Source of the DNA: Adiantum capillus-veneris
Lineage: Eukaryota; Streptophyta; Polypodiopsida; Polypodiales; Pteridaceae
Assembly (NCBI GenBank): GCA_014529385.2
Contig: CM043968.1
Coordinates: 5,535,001-5,593,000, forward strand
Length of the DNA stretch: 58,000 nt
Direction of reading: 5' to 3'
Shown: positions 20,900 to 29,589 of the stretch, piece after piece
Numbering within the stretch: the stretch's first letter is position 1
How the letters are laid out: every line of letters starts with the position of its first letter
Program-made: the position numbers and the translations under genes
Notes under the pieces: model-generated
Database searches by the model: none
What the model was told of the DNA's origin: nothing
What the model saw: the letters and a program-made list of their open reading frames with translations, nothing else

Positions 20900-23758
20900 C
20901 AAAAGGAAGATGAACACGGTTGGGTCAAACCCTTGGCCGAATGTTCATTCACACTTGGTTGATGGTATCTTCCTAGTGCACTTAAATGAACCTGTGTGGG
21001 GGTTTTTTGGGAGATGAGCTCCTCAGTACAAGGTCTATGGTACGATCAACCGATCTTTCAGGAGGAAGTTGCCAAGAAAGCTTTGTGAAAAACAATTTTG
21101 ATGAGATTCAAAGCTCACTCTAATAGGCCAAAGAGATAAGGGCTAACAGAAGAATTATGATAAACAAGAAAATTTCTTTGCTTAAGGCCGACTCACTGGT
21201 TGACTTGCCCTCCCTTGAGTTTGGTTCTTCAAAGGAAGAGTTAATAAAGGAGGAGCTCCTAGAAGCACAAGGTGCCCTTGCTTAGACCAAACAGTTTTGG
21301 GCTAGCAAAATAGACAAGCCTAACCCCCAAATATTTTCATTATCAAAGAAGAAAAAATGCAGAGATTTCATTTCTTTTTTGACTAATAAGGATGGATTTC
21401 AAGAAAAGTCCCATAAAAAAAATGTGGACATAGCCACGACTTATTTTTCCAATATTTTCTCTTCTCTCCCCTTGAGGAATGGGGAGATTACCAATGCCAT
21501 AGAAAAAATTGTCTCTGTCAAAAAAAAAATAGTGTCTCTTCACTTGGCTAAGCTATTAGATCAACCTCTGACTGAAGGCAAATTGACTGAAGGCAAGATA
21601 AGAGAATTTATTAGAAATTTGAAGGTTGACAAGACTCCTGGTTTGGATGGAGTTCCCAATGAGTTATGTAGCCTTTAATAAAGATTTTTTGACACCATTT
21701 TTATGTTGGTTTGGCAAAAGCCCTAGTTGTAGGAGGTCTCCCCCCTTCAATTAATGTTGGTGTTGTTAAATTTTGTCCTTTCCTTGGCAAGAAAACTCAG
21801 CCCCCCTCTCATGGATCAATTAATTTTGAAAGAACAAAAGGGTTTCATAAAGGGAAGATTTATTCTAGATGCTATAATCTCTCTTTGGGAAGAAATGAAA
21901 TATGCAGAGGAAACTAAGCAACACCTTATCCTTTTCAAAATTGACTTTGACAGGTCTTATGACAAAATTGAATGGGAGTTTATATTGCAATGCTTGCATG
22001 ACATGGGTCTAGGTAGAGCTTTCATCAAATTTGTACACATTTTGTTTGGCAATGCTTATGCTAGGATCTCCATAAATGGATCATTGACTGAATCAATTGT
22101 TTTGCATAAGTCAATTAGGCATGGATGACCACTTCCGCCACTTCTCTATACCATTTCCTTAGATTCTTTTGGATGGATGGTTAAAGATCTGCTTCAATAA
22201 GGTAAGTTGATACTAATGCTATGGTAAAGAATGATGTACAATCAGTTGAAATTTTTTGGGAATTCCTAAGGACTTTCTATTCGTCTAGTGGTTTTGTTAT
22301 TACCATGCAAAAATAGGCTTTAAAATGTGAAAAGATGTTTGCCCTACAATTGTCATGCAATCTAGATGTAAGGCCATTGAGGATGGGCAAATTTTCTGAC
22401 TTTTGGGTATACCTATGAGTTTCAAGGTCTCTTTCAATCAAAGTGGGATTGGGTGGTGGAATTGGGTACTAGAAAATTTTAGGATTTGTTTTTTTGCATA
22501 GGAGAATCATCAACCAAATCTTTTTGCAAGTGTATATGTTTTAAATCACTACTTACTCTCCTCCCTGATCTTTGTTCTTTCTTGTTGGATGCCTTCTCAA
22601 TATCAATCGGAAAAGGTTTTTTCACTGGTAAGAAGATTCATTTCGGGAATTTCTAAAGATATAAACAAAATTCCCATTGTGGCATGGCAGACTTGTTGCA
22701 GGGATAAAGAACTTGGAGGTTTAGCCATCTTTAATATTCAATAGCAGTGAAGAAGATGAGAGAACCTCATCTTCTTCAGACTTTTGGGCTCTTTTGATCA
22801 AAAGATATGTTCAGGAATTTGACCTTAGGGACTATAAAGCTTGGACTGGCCTCTCAATAGAAGAAGTTTTGGTTTCTAATGCTAACTTCATTCCAAAAGG
22901 TATTGACATTGTTTGCAGGTTTTGGAAGGCTTGGAATAGTAGGAAATCTGTATGGTCTCCACAAGAACAATGGACCTTGGACTGGCCTCTTAGCAGAAGA
23001 AGTTTTGGTTTCTAATGCTAACTTCATTCCAAAAGGTAATGACATTTTCTACAGGTATTGGAAGGCTTGGAATAGAAGGAAATCTGTATGGTCTCCCCCA
23101 GAACAATGGACCTACTCTATGTGCTTTTGGTTGCAGGACTCTATCTGGTTTGGATGGCAAACTAAATCAAGAAGAGTTGGTAGCTTTCTAGAAGAGCATA
23201 CAAATTGCTCCAAATTACTCAAGCTTGTGTTGATATTCTATTAGAGAGAATTCAATGTATGAAGGCGACTCTTCAAACATGTTTCAAGGAAAACCCCCTC
23301 TCTCTTTTCAAAGCATGCAATAGCATCTATACATCCAAAGATAATGAGGAGAAAATGGATCACGCCCTGGCTGCTAAGCTCAATAGAAAATGGAGAGTCT
23401 TTTGGAATGCTAATCAATGGTCATATAGGTTTAAGTGCATTTGGGTCTACCCTCTGTCAATCAAACAAAGTTGCCTCATGTGGCTCATTATCCACTAGGG
23501 GATTTAGAGAGGCACAAAAGCTAAAAGTCTTGGAGGATCATATGGCATCTGCTACAAGTGTAAACTTTATGAAGAGTTTCTTCCACATTTTTTGGTTAAC
23601 TGTAAACACAATGCTTCGTTTAAGGGAGAGCTCCAAAAAGCTTGTTCTAATGTTTCATCTCATATAAGCTGGAGATCTCGTTTGTTGGGCTTTTTGCATC
23701 TTTCTCTCTGGACTTGTCGCAAGGGAGCTTCCCTATGGTATATATGGTTGGAAAGAAA
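20900..23758 (+). pseudogene. L1-type LINE ORF2 (RT and zf-RVT), 5' part of a split copy
   Basis: Read in several frames. An upstream region resembles the pre-RT linker (RRIMINKKISLLKADSL), then the first RT motif (KVDKTPGLDGVPNEL). Further blocks are KGFIKGRFILDAIISL, FKIDFDRSYDKIEWEFIL and FGNAYARISINGS, ending with a G-P-L block. After about 22128 the frame is lost and I see no FADD catalytic motif. The C-terminal zinc-binding reverse-transcriptase region (WRVFWNANQWSYRFKCIW, later WYIWLERN) is split at 23758 by an LTR element; its continuation lies at 37067 onward. A 136-bp tandem duplication (22841-23112) changes frame. This LINE is the oldest layer of the nest. Confidence 0.8.
22841..23112. 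repeat. 136-bp tandem duplication within the LINE
   Basis: Copies start ttggactggcctc at 22841 and 22977. The unit length is not a multiple of three, so the duplicated peptide (EEVLVSNANFIPKG) is read in two different frames. Confidence 0.9.
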
Positions 23759-23950
23759 TGTTGGGGTAAAGCCCCATGTGCCCGGTTAGGCCAGGTGCCC
23801 GCCCACTATACTTATTCATTATGTACATAATAGAATAAGGGGGCTCACATCTAGAGAGTGAGTTTTAGCCCCTACAAACACAAGGTCTCCTCCTCTCCTC
23901 TTTTCTCCATTGCTGCACACATGCACACACGCTCCCGCTCGTGCACTTCA
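23759..23950 (+). repeat. 5' LTR (192 bp) of the copia-derived element
   Basis: TGTTGGGGTAAAGCC...GCACTTCA. Highly similar to 36872-37061, including the 'aagggggctcacatct' block. Its start resembles the LTRs at 54621 and 55775 (TGTTGGGTATAGG), consistent with one wider family. Confidence 0.9.
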
Positions 23951-23966
23951 ATTGGTATCATAGCTT
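23951..23966 (+). promoter_or_regulatory. Primer binding site (Met-tRNA type)
   Basis: attggtatcatagctt directly after the LTR. The usual plant retrotransposon primer site is TGGTATCAGAGC; here there is one change (T for G). Confidence 0.75.
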
Positions 23967-24373
23967 TGGCTTCTCAATAGATGGAATGCTACAGAGAAGT
24001 GAGCTTTTGGCTATGTTGAGCTTGCTTTCGGTGGAAGCTTGAGATCGGTGAGCAACCACCAGATCTGTGCTCATGGAAGCTTAAGGGACATTTCCAAGCT
24101 TGAGAGAAGGGTGTATTTCAAGTGTGTATGCTTTTTTGCAGCCATACTTGCAGGAAGAATGCAGATTTTCATTTCCGCAGGTCATTTTTCGGGCTCCAAA
24201 ACAGTGCTTTTTGCATAACTTTTGCATACGGACTGCGATTTATACAAGGTTAGGGTGCAACCTCAGGTTTTGGCATGCTCCCTACGCAATGGTGATGTCC
24301 ATTTGGACTAATTTTGACCTCTGAATTTTTTGATGCACCAGTTGTTTATAGTGTGTCAAGGATTCCACACATG

Positions 24374-25776
24374 CATTAGGAGATTTCGGAGGTCTTTTGG
24401 AGGGCCTTTTGGTAGAGAGAGGAAAATAAGCTCCTCCAATGAGAGAAGAGCCTACGTTACGTAGAAAAATAGATTGATATTAACAAAAATATAAAAGGTG
24501 TCCCTCTCCTCATTTAATAATCTAGTGTTCCTTGAAGACGAGCACTCTCTTTTATTTAATGCGAGCACCTTTTTCAGAAGGTAGATGCGGTGCATTTGAT
24601 ACGGGATACGTCATCACTAGAACTCAAAAAGTCACAAAACTATCAAGTGGTGGAAGATTTTGAAACTTTTGATACTGCCAATGCGTTCGGAACACACATA
24701 TCTCCTAGAAATGAATGTCCAATTGCCTCGCTTAGACATCCAAAGAGGCCAAAAATGTCAAACACCCCTAAAAGAACATTTTACTAACGGCGCGCGAGGG
24801 GGCATTTCAAAATTTTGGAATGCCTCCTCGCGCGCCGTTAGTAAAAAGGCCCTTTTTCCCTCTTTTTAGGGAGCTTTTTGAGAGGAAAATGTCCAAAAAC
24901 CTCTAAAAAGGGGCTTTTTGGAAAGATAAGTGTCCAAAAATCACTAAAAAGAGCTTTGTACTAACGGCGCGCGAAGGGGCATTCCAAAATTTTGGAATGC
25001 CTCCTTGCGCGCCGTTAGTAAAAAGGCCATTTTTTCCTCTTTTTAGGGAGCTTTTTGAGAGAAAAATGTCCAAAAACCTCTAAAAAGGGGATTTTTGGAA
25101 AGATAAGTGTCCAAAAATCACTAAAAAAAGCTTTGTACTAACGGTGCGCGAGGGGGCATTCCAAAATTTTGGAATGCCTCCTCGCGCGCCGTTAGTAAAA
25201 AGGCCCTTTTTTCTTTTTTTTAGGGAGCTTTTTGAGAGGAAAATGTCCAAAAACCTCTAAAAAGGGGCTTTTTGGAAAGATAAGTGTCCAAAACCCCCAA
25301 AAATGGGCTTTGTACTAACGGCGCGCAGAGGGGCATTCTAAAATTTTAGAATGCCTCCTCGCGCGCCTTTAGTAAAAAGCCCATTTTTTGGGATTTTTTG
25401 ACATTTTTTGCCTCTCCGGATGTCGGAATGAGACAAGTAGACATTCGTTTTTAAGGTATTTTGGCGCTCCGGATGCATTGGTGGTGTCAAAATCCTCAAA
25501 ATCTATCACCATTTTACAGTTTGTGACTTTTCAACTTTCAGTGATGACGTAAGCTGCATTGAATGCGCCGCACCTGCCTCCTGAAAAAGACGCTCGCATT
25601 AAATAAAAAAGTGACCGTTTTCAAGGACGATTGGGAATATAAATCTACTTTTCAGAGTGTCTGGTTGTCCTTTTGGACGTACTCACAAGGTGCAAGTGCA
25701 TTTTAAAAAGAGTTTCTAGAGAGAGAAATACAATTTCTTACAAGGCCCTCCAAATGACCTCCGAAATTTTCTAATG
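24374..25776. mobile_element. Foldback element with long terminal inverted repeats
   Basis: The ends are cattaggagatttcggaggt and, reversed from 25776, cattagaaaatttcggaggt. The inverted repeats run several hundred bases with patchy identity: ggagggcctt is shared, then tttatttaatgcgagc (about 24551 and 25598), then gtgcg(g)cgcatt and a block around tacgtcatcact. Between them lies a 177-bp-period hairpin array. No transposase is encoded. It sits in the untranslated leader of the copia-derived element. The long foldback arms recall foldback or Mutator-like non-autonomous elements; I found no clear target duplication. Confidence 0.8.
24784..25385. repeat. 177-bp tandem array, each unit with a near-perfect ~60-bp hairpin
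   Basis: The landmark ctaacgg occurs at 24784, 24961, 25138 and 25315, exactly 177 apart (unit 3 reads ctaacggtgcg). Each unit has a palindrome of about 28-34 bases per arm with no loop, centred on caaaattttg. The arms carry GC-rich cggcgcgcgag and its complement. Spacers are A/T-rich with short GGGGCTTTTT/CCTTTTT motifs. The fourth unit's spacer is incomplete. Confidence 0.95.
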
Positions 25777-26413
25777 GTTTGCTCTCGGATGTGAGAGTAG
25801 TAATGGCTGCAAGTTTGCTCACAGGTCAAAGGATACGATGTATGCCTTATGTGGTTTGATGCTCAAGGAGTTGAGACTTTGGGGTAGCTCATGTATGCTT
25901 GAGTGTGGATTTTGTGCATGATTTGCTCATGGTCTTGAGCATGTTTATGGCTTGTATGGTTATTATGGTTAGATAGCCAAATATTGTCAAAACTCTGTCG
26001 GATTTTTGTTGCGAGTTTATTTTTTAATGCGCATGGTTTGCAATCTTGTTTTGATTGCATTTGGCACTCAGTGGTTGCTTTGCCATAGTGTTTTGGCATC
26101 GCATTGTGAGAGTGTTTGCTTACCGGATTATGTCATTTGAAATACATGTGGTAATCTCTTCAGGAGGGAGATTTTTTATGATAGTTTCATCGATTACCAC
26201 ATAGTGCTCTTGGATTAGAGCGGGTGTTTTGGCATCATTTGAGCGGTTTTGCTCACTTGTTCGTTACATCGATCGCCATATTTGTTGATACTTCTTTTAG
26301 ACGGCTTATTCCAACTTATGTTGTATTTTGATAGTACTTGGTGTATGAGTTAGCCAGGCTTTGGCTATTGTCAGTTGATCGACTTGTGCTTGGTCTTGTC
26401 ATAGGTTTTCTCC

Positions 26414-26827
26414 ATGGATTTGGTATGTAAATCATTGTCAGGGTTTGTGCTTTTCCATACAAAGTTTGATGGTTCAAATTTTGAGCATTGGAAAGCAGGT
26501 ATGCATGATGCATTGACTCAGTTGGGCCAAGTGTTGCCACTACAGGGTATGAATGCTAGGCCCGAGTCTATGACTGACGATGAGTGGGAGGACTTGGATG
26601 AGCTTTCACGTTCGACGATCATGTTACACCTTGGTGAGTATGTCTATCGCATTGGTTTGGATGCATGTACAGCTAGAGAGTTATGGCAAAGATTGTGCAA
26701 TGATTTTGGCACAAATGAATCTAGAGTGATGCTTACAGTCAAAGGACGATCTTGCAGACATAGAGATATTGTGTGTTGGCATTGTGTTTATATAGGGCAT
26801 GTACGTAGGCATTGTTTTCGACGATGA
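26414..26827 (+). CDS. Short copia gag fused to a CCHC knuckle
   Basis: 137 codons from MDLVCKSLSGFVLFHTKFDG, with the copia gag N-terminal FDGSNFEHWKAGM motif and an ELWQRLCNDFGT segment. It then runs within about 15 residues into a zinc knuckle CWHCVYIGHVRRHC. Typical copia gag is about 250-300 residues, so the middle is missing, yet the frame stays open through the junction. It ends at a TGA (26825-26827), and the next frame continues nearby. Gag would bind and package RNA; here the knuckle is retained while the multimerisation region is shortened. Intact ORF, but function is unproven. Confidence 0.65.
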   Translation: MDLVCKSLSGFVLFHTKFDGSNFEHWKAGMHDALTQLGQVLPLQGMNARPESMTDDEWEDLDELSRSTIMLHLGEYVYRIGLDACTARELWQRLCNDFGTNESRVMLTVKGRSCRHRDIVCWHCVYIGHVRRHCFRR

Positions 26828-26865
26828 GATAGCGCAGGAGACAGCACAAGAGGGATGCTATCACT

Positions 26866-27607
26866 TTGGATGATGTGGGAGCAGATGTAGCATATGTGGC
26901 TACGCATGACGGAGATGTCTCCTTTGCTTCCATGTTTACTCTTGACTTTCTTATGTCAGTTTTTAACGACACATTACCTTCGCATTGGATATTAGATGTG
27001 AGTGTTAGATTTCATGTCACACAGAGTCGTGAGTGGTTTAGCACATATGCTAGTGGTATGCTTGTACATATGTGTCTAGTTGATGGTTCAGTGCATGACA
27101 TAGTTGGTGCAAGAGATGTCACACTATTGTTGTCGAGTGGTGCATCATACGTGTTGCGAGATGTACGCCATGTGCTAGGTTTGACGCAGAGCTTGATCTC
27201 TGTGAGTCAGTTACGAGACAGCGGATGCCAAGTAGTGCTAGATGAGCACAGTTTTAGATTGCATCGTGGACATCTAGTCATAGCGAGAGGTGCTAGTGTT
27301 TGCACGATTCATGCGATGCGAGTACGTCACGTACGAGACGGCACAATCTTCGTGAGTACGCAGCCATGCAAAGAGAAGAGGCATGTCTCCTTTGCGGATA
27401 GGTTGCATGATGCTCCGGCTTGTGAGCATGTGGAGCCAATTGTGCAGACAATTGTGCAGCAAGGCATGTCATTCGTGGATACGATGACGGATATGGATGA
27501 CTTGAGTGTTGAGGATTCAGCTTTGATTCAGTCATTCATGGATATGCTTAGGCCAGAGGCTGATGTGTGTGAGTTAGAGCTAGGCATTGCTCTTACCACA
27601 CAGGTTT
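26866..27607 (+). pseudogene. Copia pepsin-like domain plus acidic linker, split by a gypsy insertion
   Basis: Begins MDDVGADVAYVATHDGDVSF. The pepsin-like domain starts at about residue 43 (WILDVSVRFHVT), where copia protease has D-S/T-G-A: the Asp is kept but Ser/Thr-Gly have become Val-Ser. Next come the conserved VDGSVHDIVGARDVTLLLSS, VLRDVRHVLGLTQSLISVSQ, LRDSGCQVV and HLVIARGA blocks. A distinct acidic linker follows (SVEDSALIQSFMDML) before the frame meets the target duplication GGTTT (27603-27607). The rest lies at 36366. It is homologous in layout to 53267-54541. Catalysis is not expected. Confidence 0.75.
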
Positions 27608-29176
27608 TGTAATGGAATTGGCCTATATAATTTGAGAGTAGCGGAAATTAATGAGAGTACTTTTGAGAAATGACTTTGTGAGCATAGCGGGTGAACATAA
27701 TTGAATATAGCAACATAATCATAGCAATTAGTTAACTTGGCATGAACAATACTTTTGCAAGAGAGAGAATTTAGAGAACATGACAACAGTTGAGGACCGG
27801 ATTTATGTGGAGCCGGTCTCCCCTCCAATAGGCACTTGTATTATGATTTCTCCCATTAAGAGAGACTTGTTACAATACAATATTTGTGTTCCTTGTGACC
27901 TAGGTGATGCAATGAAGATGGAAAGCTTCATGCATCACAAACATAACATAAACTTGAAGAAATATTTAACTATCCCAAGCCTCAGTCCCAAGACCTCAAA
28001 CACCTTCGAAGGTGGAGAGAGCTAGCAGGGAATGAGGGTAGGGAAGAGGAAGAAGAAACATTTTGTAGGAGAAAGAATTAGTTCTTCACCTATCATAACT
28101 CTTGTTGCTAGCATACATAATAGCATAGTAATGAAGAAGAAGGAGATGGAAAGCTTAAGCATTGAAGCATGGCTCTTGGTTGGATTTGCACTCCATATCC
28201 AAGAGTGTTGGTGTAGGCTCTCAACCTTTACTTGCTTGGAGAAGGAGAGGAAGCTCTTTCACTTTGCATAGCACACAATGAGAGTGTTTGTGAGTGTGTG
28301 TGGGTGAGTATACCCCCTAGATTTCTTGGGTCGACCCCCCCTTGTAGCTCATGCTTGAAGCTCATTGGACCCCTCCAGGCCTAGCCAATCACAAGCAGAA
28401 GGAATTACAAGCAGCAAGGGTAGACTTGAGACAAGTGTCCCCCTTTCCCCTTTGAGAGAGAGTGCTAGATAAATGCTAAATCAATTAATTAAATCTCCTA
28501 AATTATTATTGGACCCCTTGGGTGGCCAACCAATAGGCTCCAGGCACACCATGAGGGCAACTTGAGGAGGAACTTGACAAGTGTCCCTCTTGCTTTCTTT
28601 GTACCATGCATGCCTTGTGTGAGTGTTTGGGTGTTCTCTCTCATCCCCCCTCATGTAGGGATCGCCCCCTCCTTGTAGGGATTGAATATTTGATTTTTGA
28701 CACCTCAAGCCCCTCATACATAGGCCCAGTTCCCACCACAAGCTTGGTCGTTAAGCACTTTAAGCTTGGACTAGGTTCTCACCTTAAGTGCAACCCTAGC
28801 ATCTCAAGAATGTCAAGCACCTCAAGCACCTTAGTCATCAAGCATGACAAGCACGACAAGCACCGCGAGCTGGGTCGGGTTCCCGCGCCTCAAGGTCATC
28901 CCTAGCTTACCTAAGGTCAAAGGACTTTTACACTCATTATTGGAGGTCTTCAATGAAGCTAACCCTAAGGTCTTATGCTCCATTGGTTAGCCTTGCTCTT
29001 TGATAGACCATCTCTCATTTGGGCCCCTTTACCATTTGCCCCATGTTGAGATAGATCTATAAGCACATGTCTATATCTTAACCCTTGTTCCCGTTTATTC
29101 TCCCACATTAAGTGATCAGTTTAATATGAGAGAATCATTTGGGTTGGTTAGATATTAGATATTAGATTTTATGACA
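27608..29176 (-). repeat. 3' LTR of the nested gypsy element (left)
   Basis: 1,569 bases. Differs from the 5' LTR mainly in having a shorter run of 'caagcacct' units near 28795-28865. Contains two facing ATTGG...CCAAT pairs (about 28363-28389 and 28505-28533). Confidence 0.9.
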
Positions 29177-29589
29177 TTACCTCTCTCTTGAAATCATAGT
29201 CATCCTCGACTATGAGGTAGAAGAGATAAAGCTTAGTCATTAGTCAATTTTACTTAGCGGGTAAAGGATCCCTTTTTACCCTACGACATCTTTCAAAGAT
29301 GGATGACTAATCCAATTGGTGCTTGGGAGACATAGCTGCCGCAAGCATGTCTTCTCTTTAGTCCATTTCATTCTCCCAAAGTAGAGTGACAAATTCTACT
29401 TGGTGTTTGAGAGACGTCATCATCACAAACATGATTCTAAGCATGCATAATAGTTAAATTTGTGCACAATTAAAAAGAGGACTAGTCTTATAAGACAAAA
29501 ACATGAGTCATTTAAAAGAAATTTGTACATTTGCTTACTCTAATGTAGCATTGTAAGCATTGACAAGGTTCATACTATCCTTAAGCTGT

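Noticed and set aside
24779-24846. Hairpin as a microRNA precursor
   Set aside because: The stem is nearly perfect, without the mismatches and loop typical of plant miRNA precursors, and it is repeated in tandem; a repeat-derived small-RNA source or DNA palindrome fits better.
24784-25385. CRISPR-like array
   Set aside because: Plant nuclear context, palindromic 177-bp units with similar spacers, and no associated genes; the spacing is a tandem duplication.
27780-28025. 81-codon plus-strand frame conserved in both gypsy LTRs (also 34897-35142)
   Set aside because: The LTRs are nearly identical because they are recent, so conservation is not evidence of coding; the frame is antisense to the element and is broken in the more diverged LTR at 46840.
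28032-28271. 79-codon plus-strand frame also present at 35149-35388
   Set aside because: Same reason: LTR identity, no protein similarity, and opposite to the element's direction.
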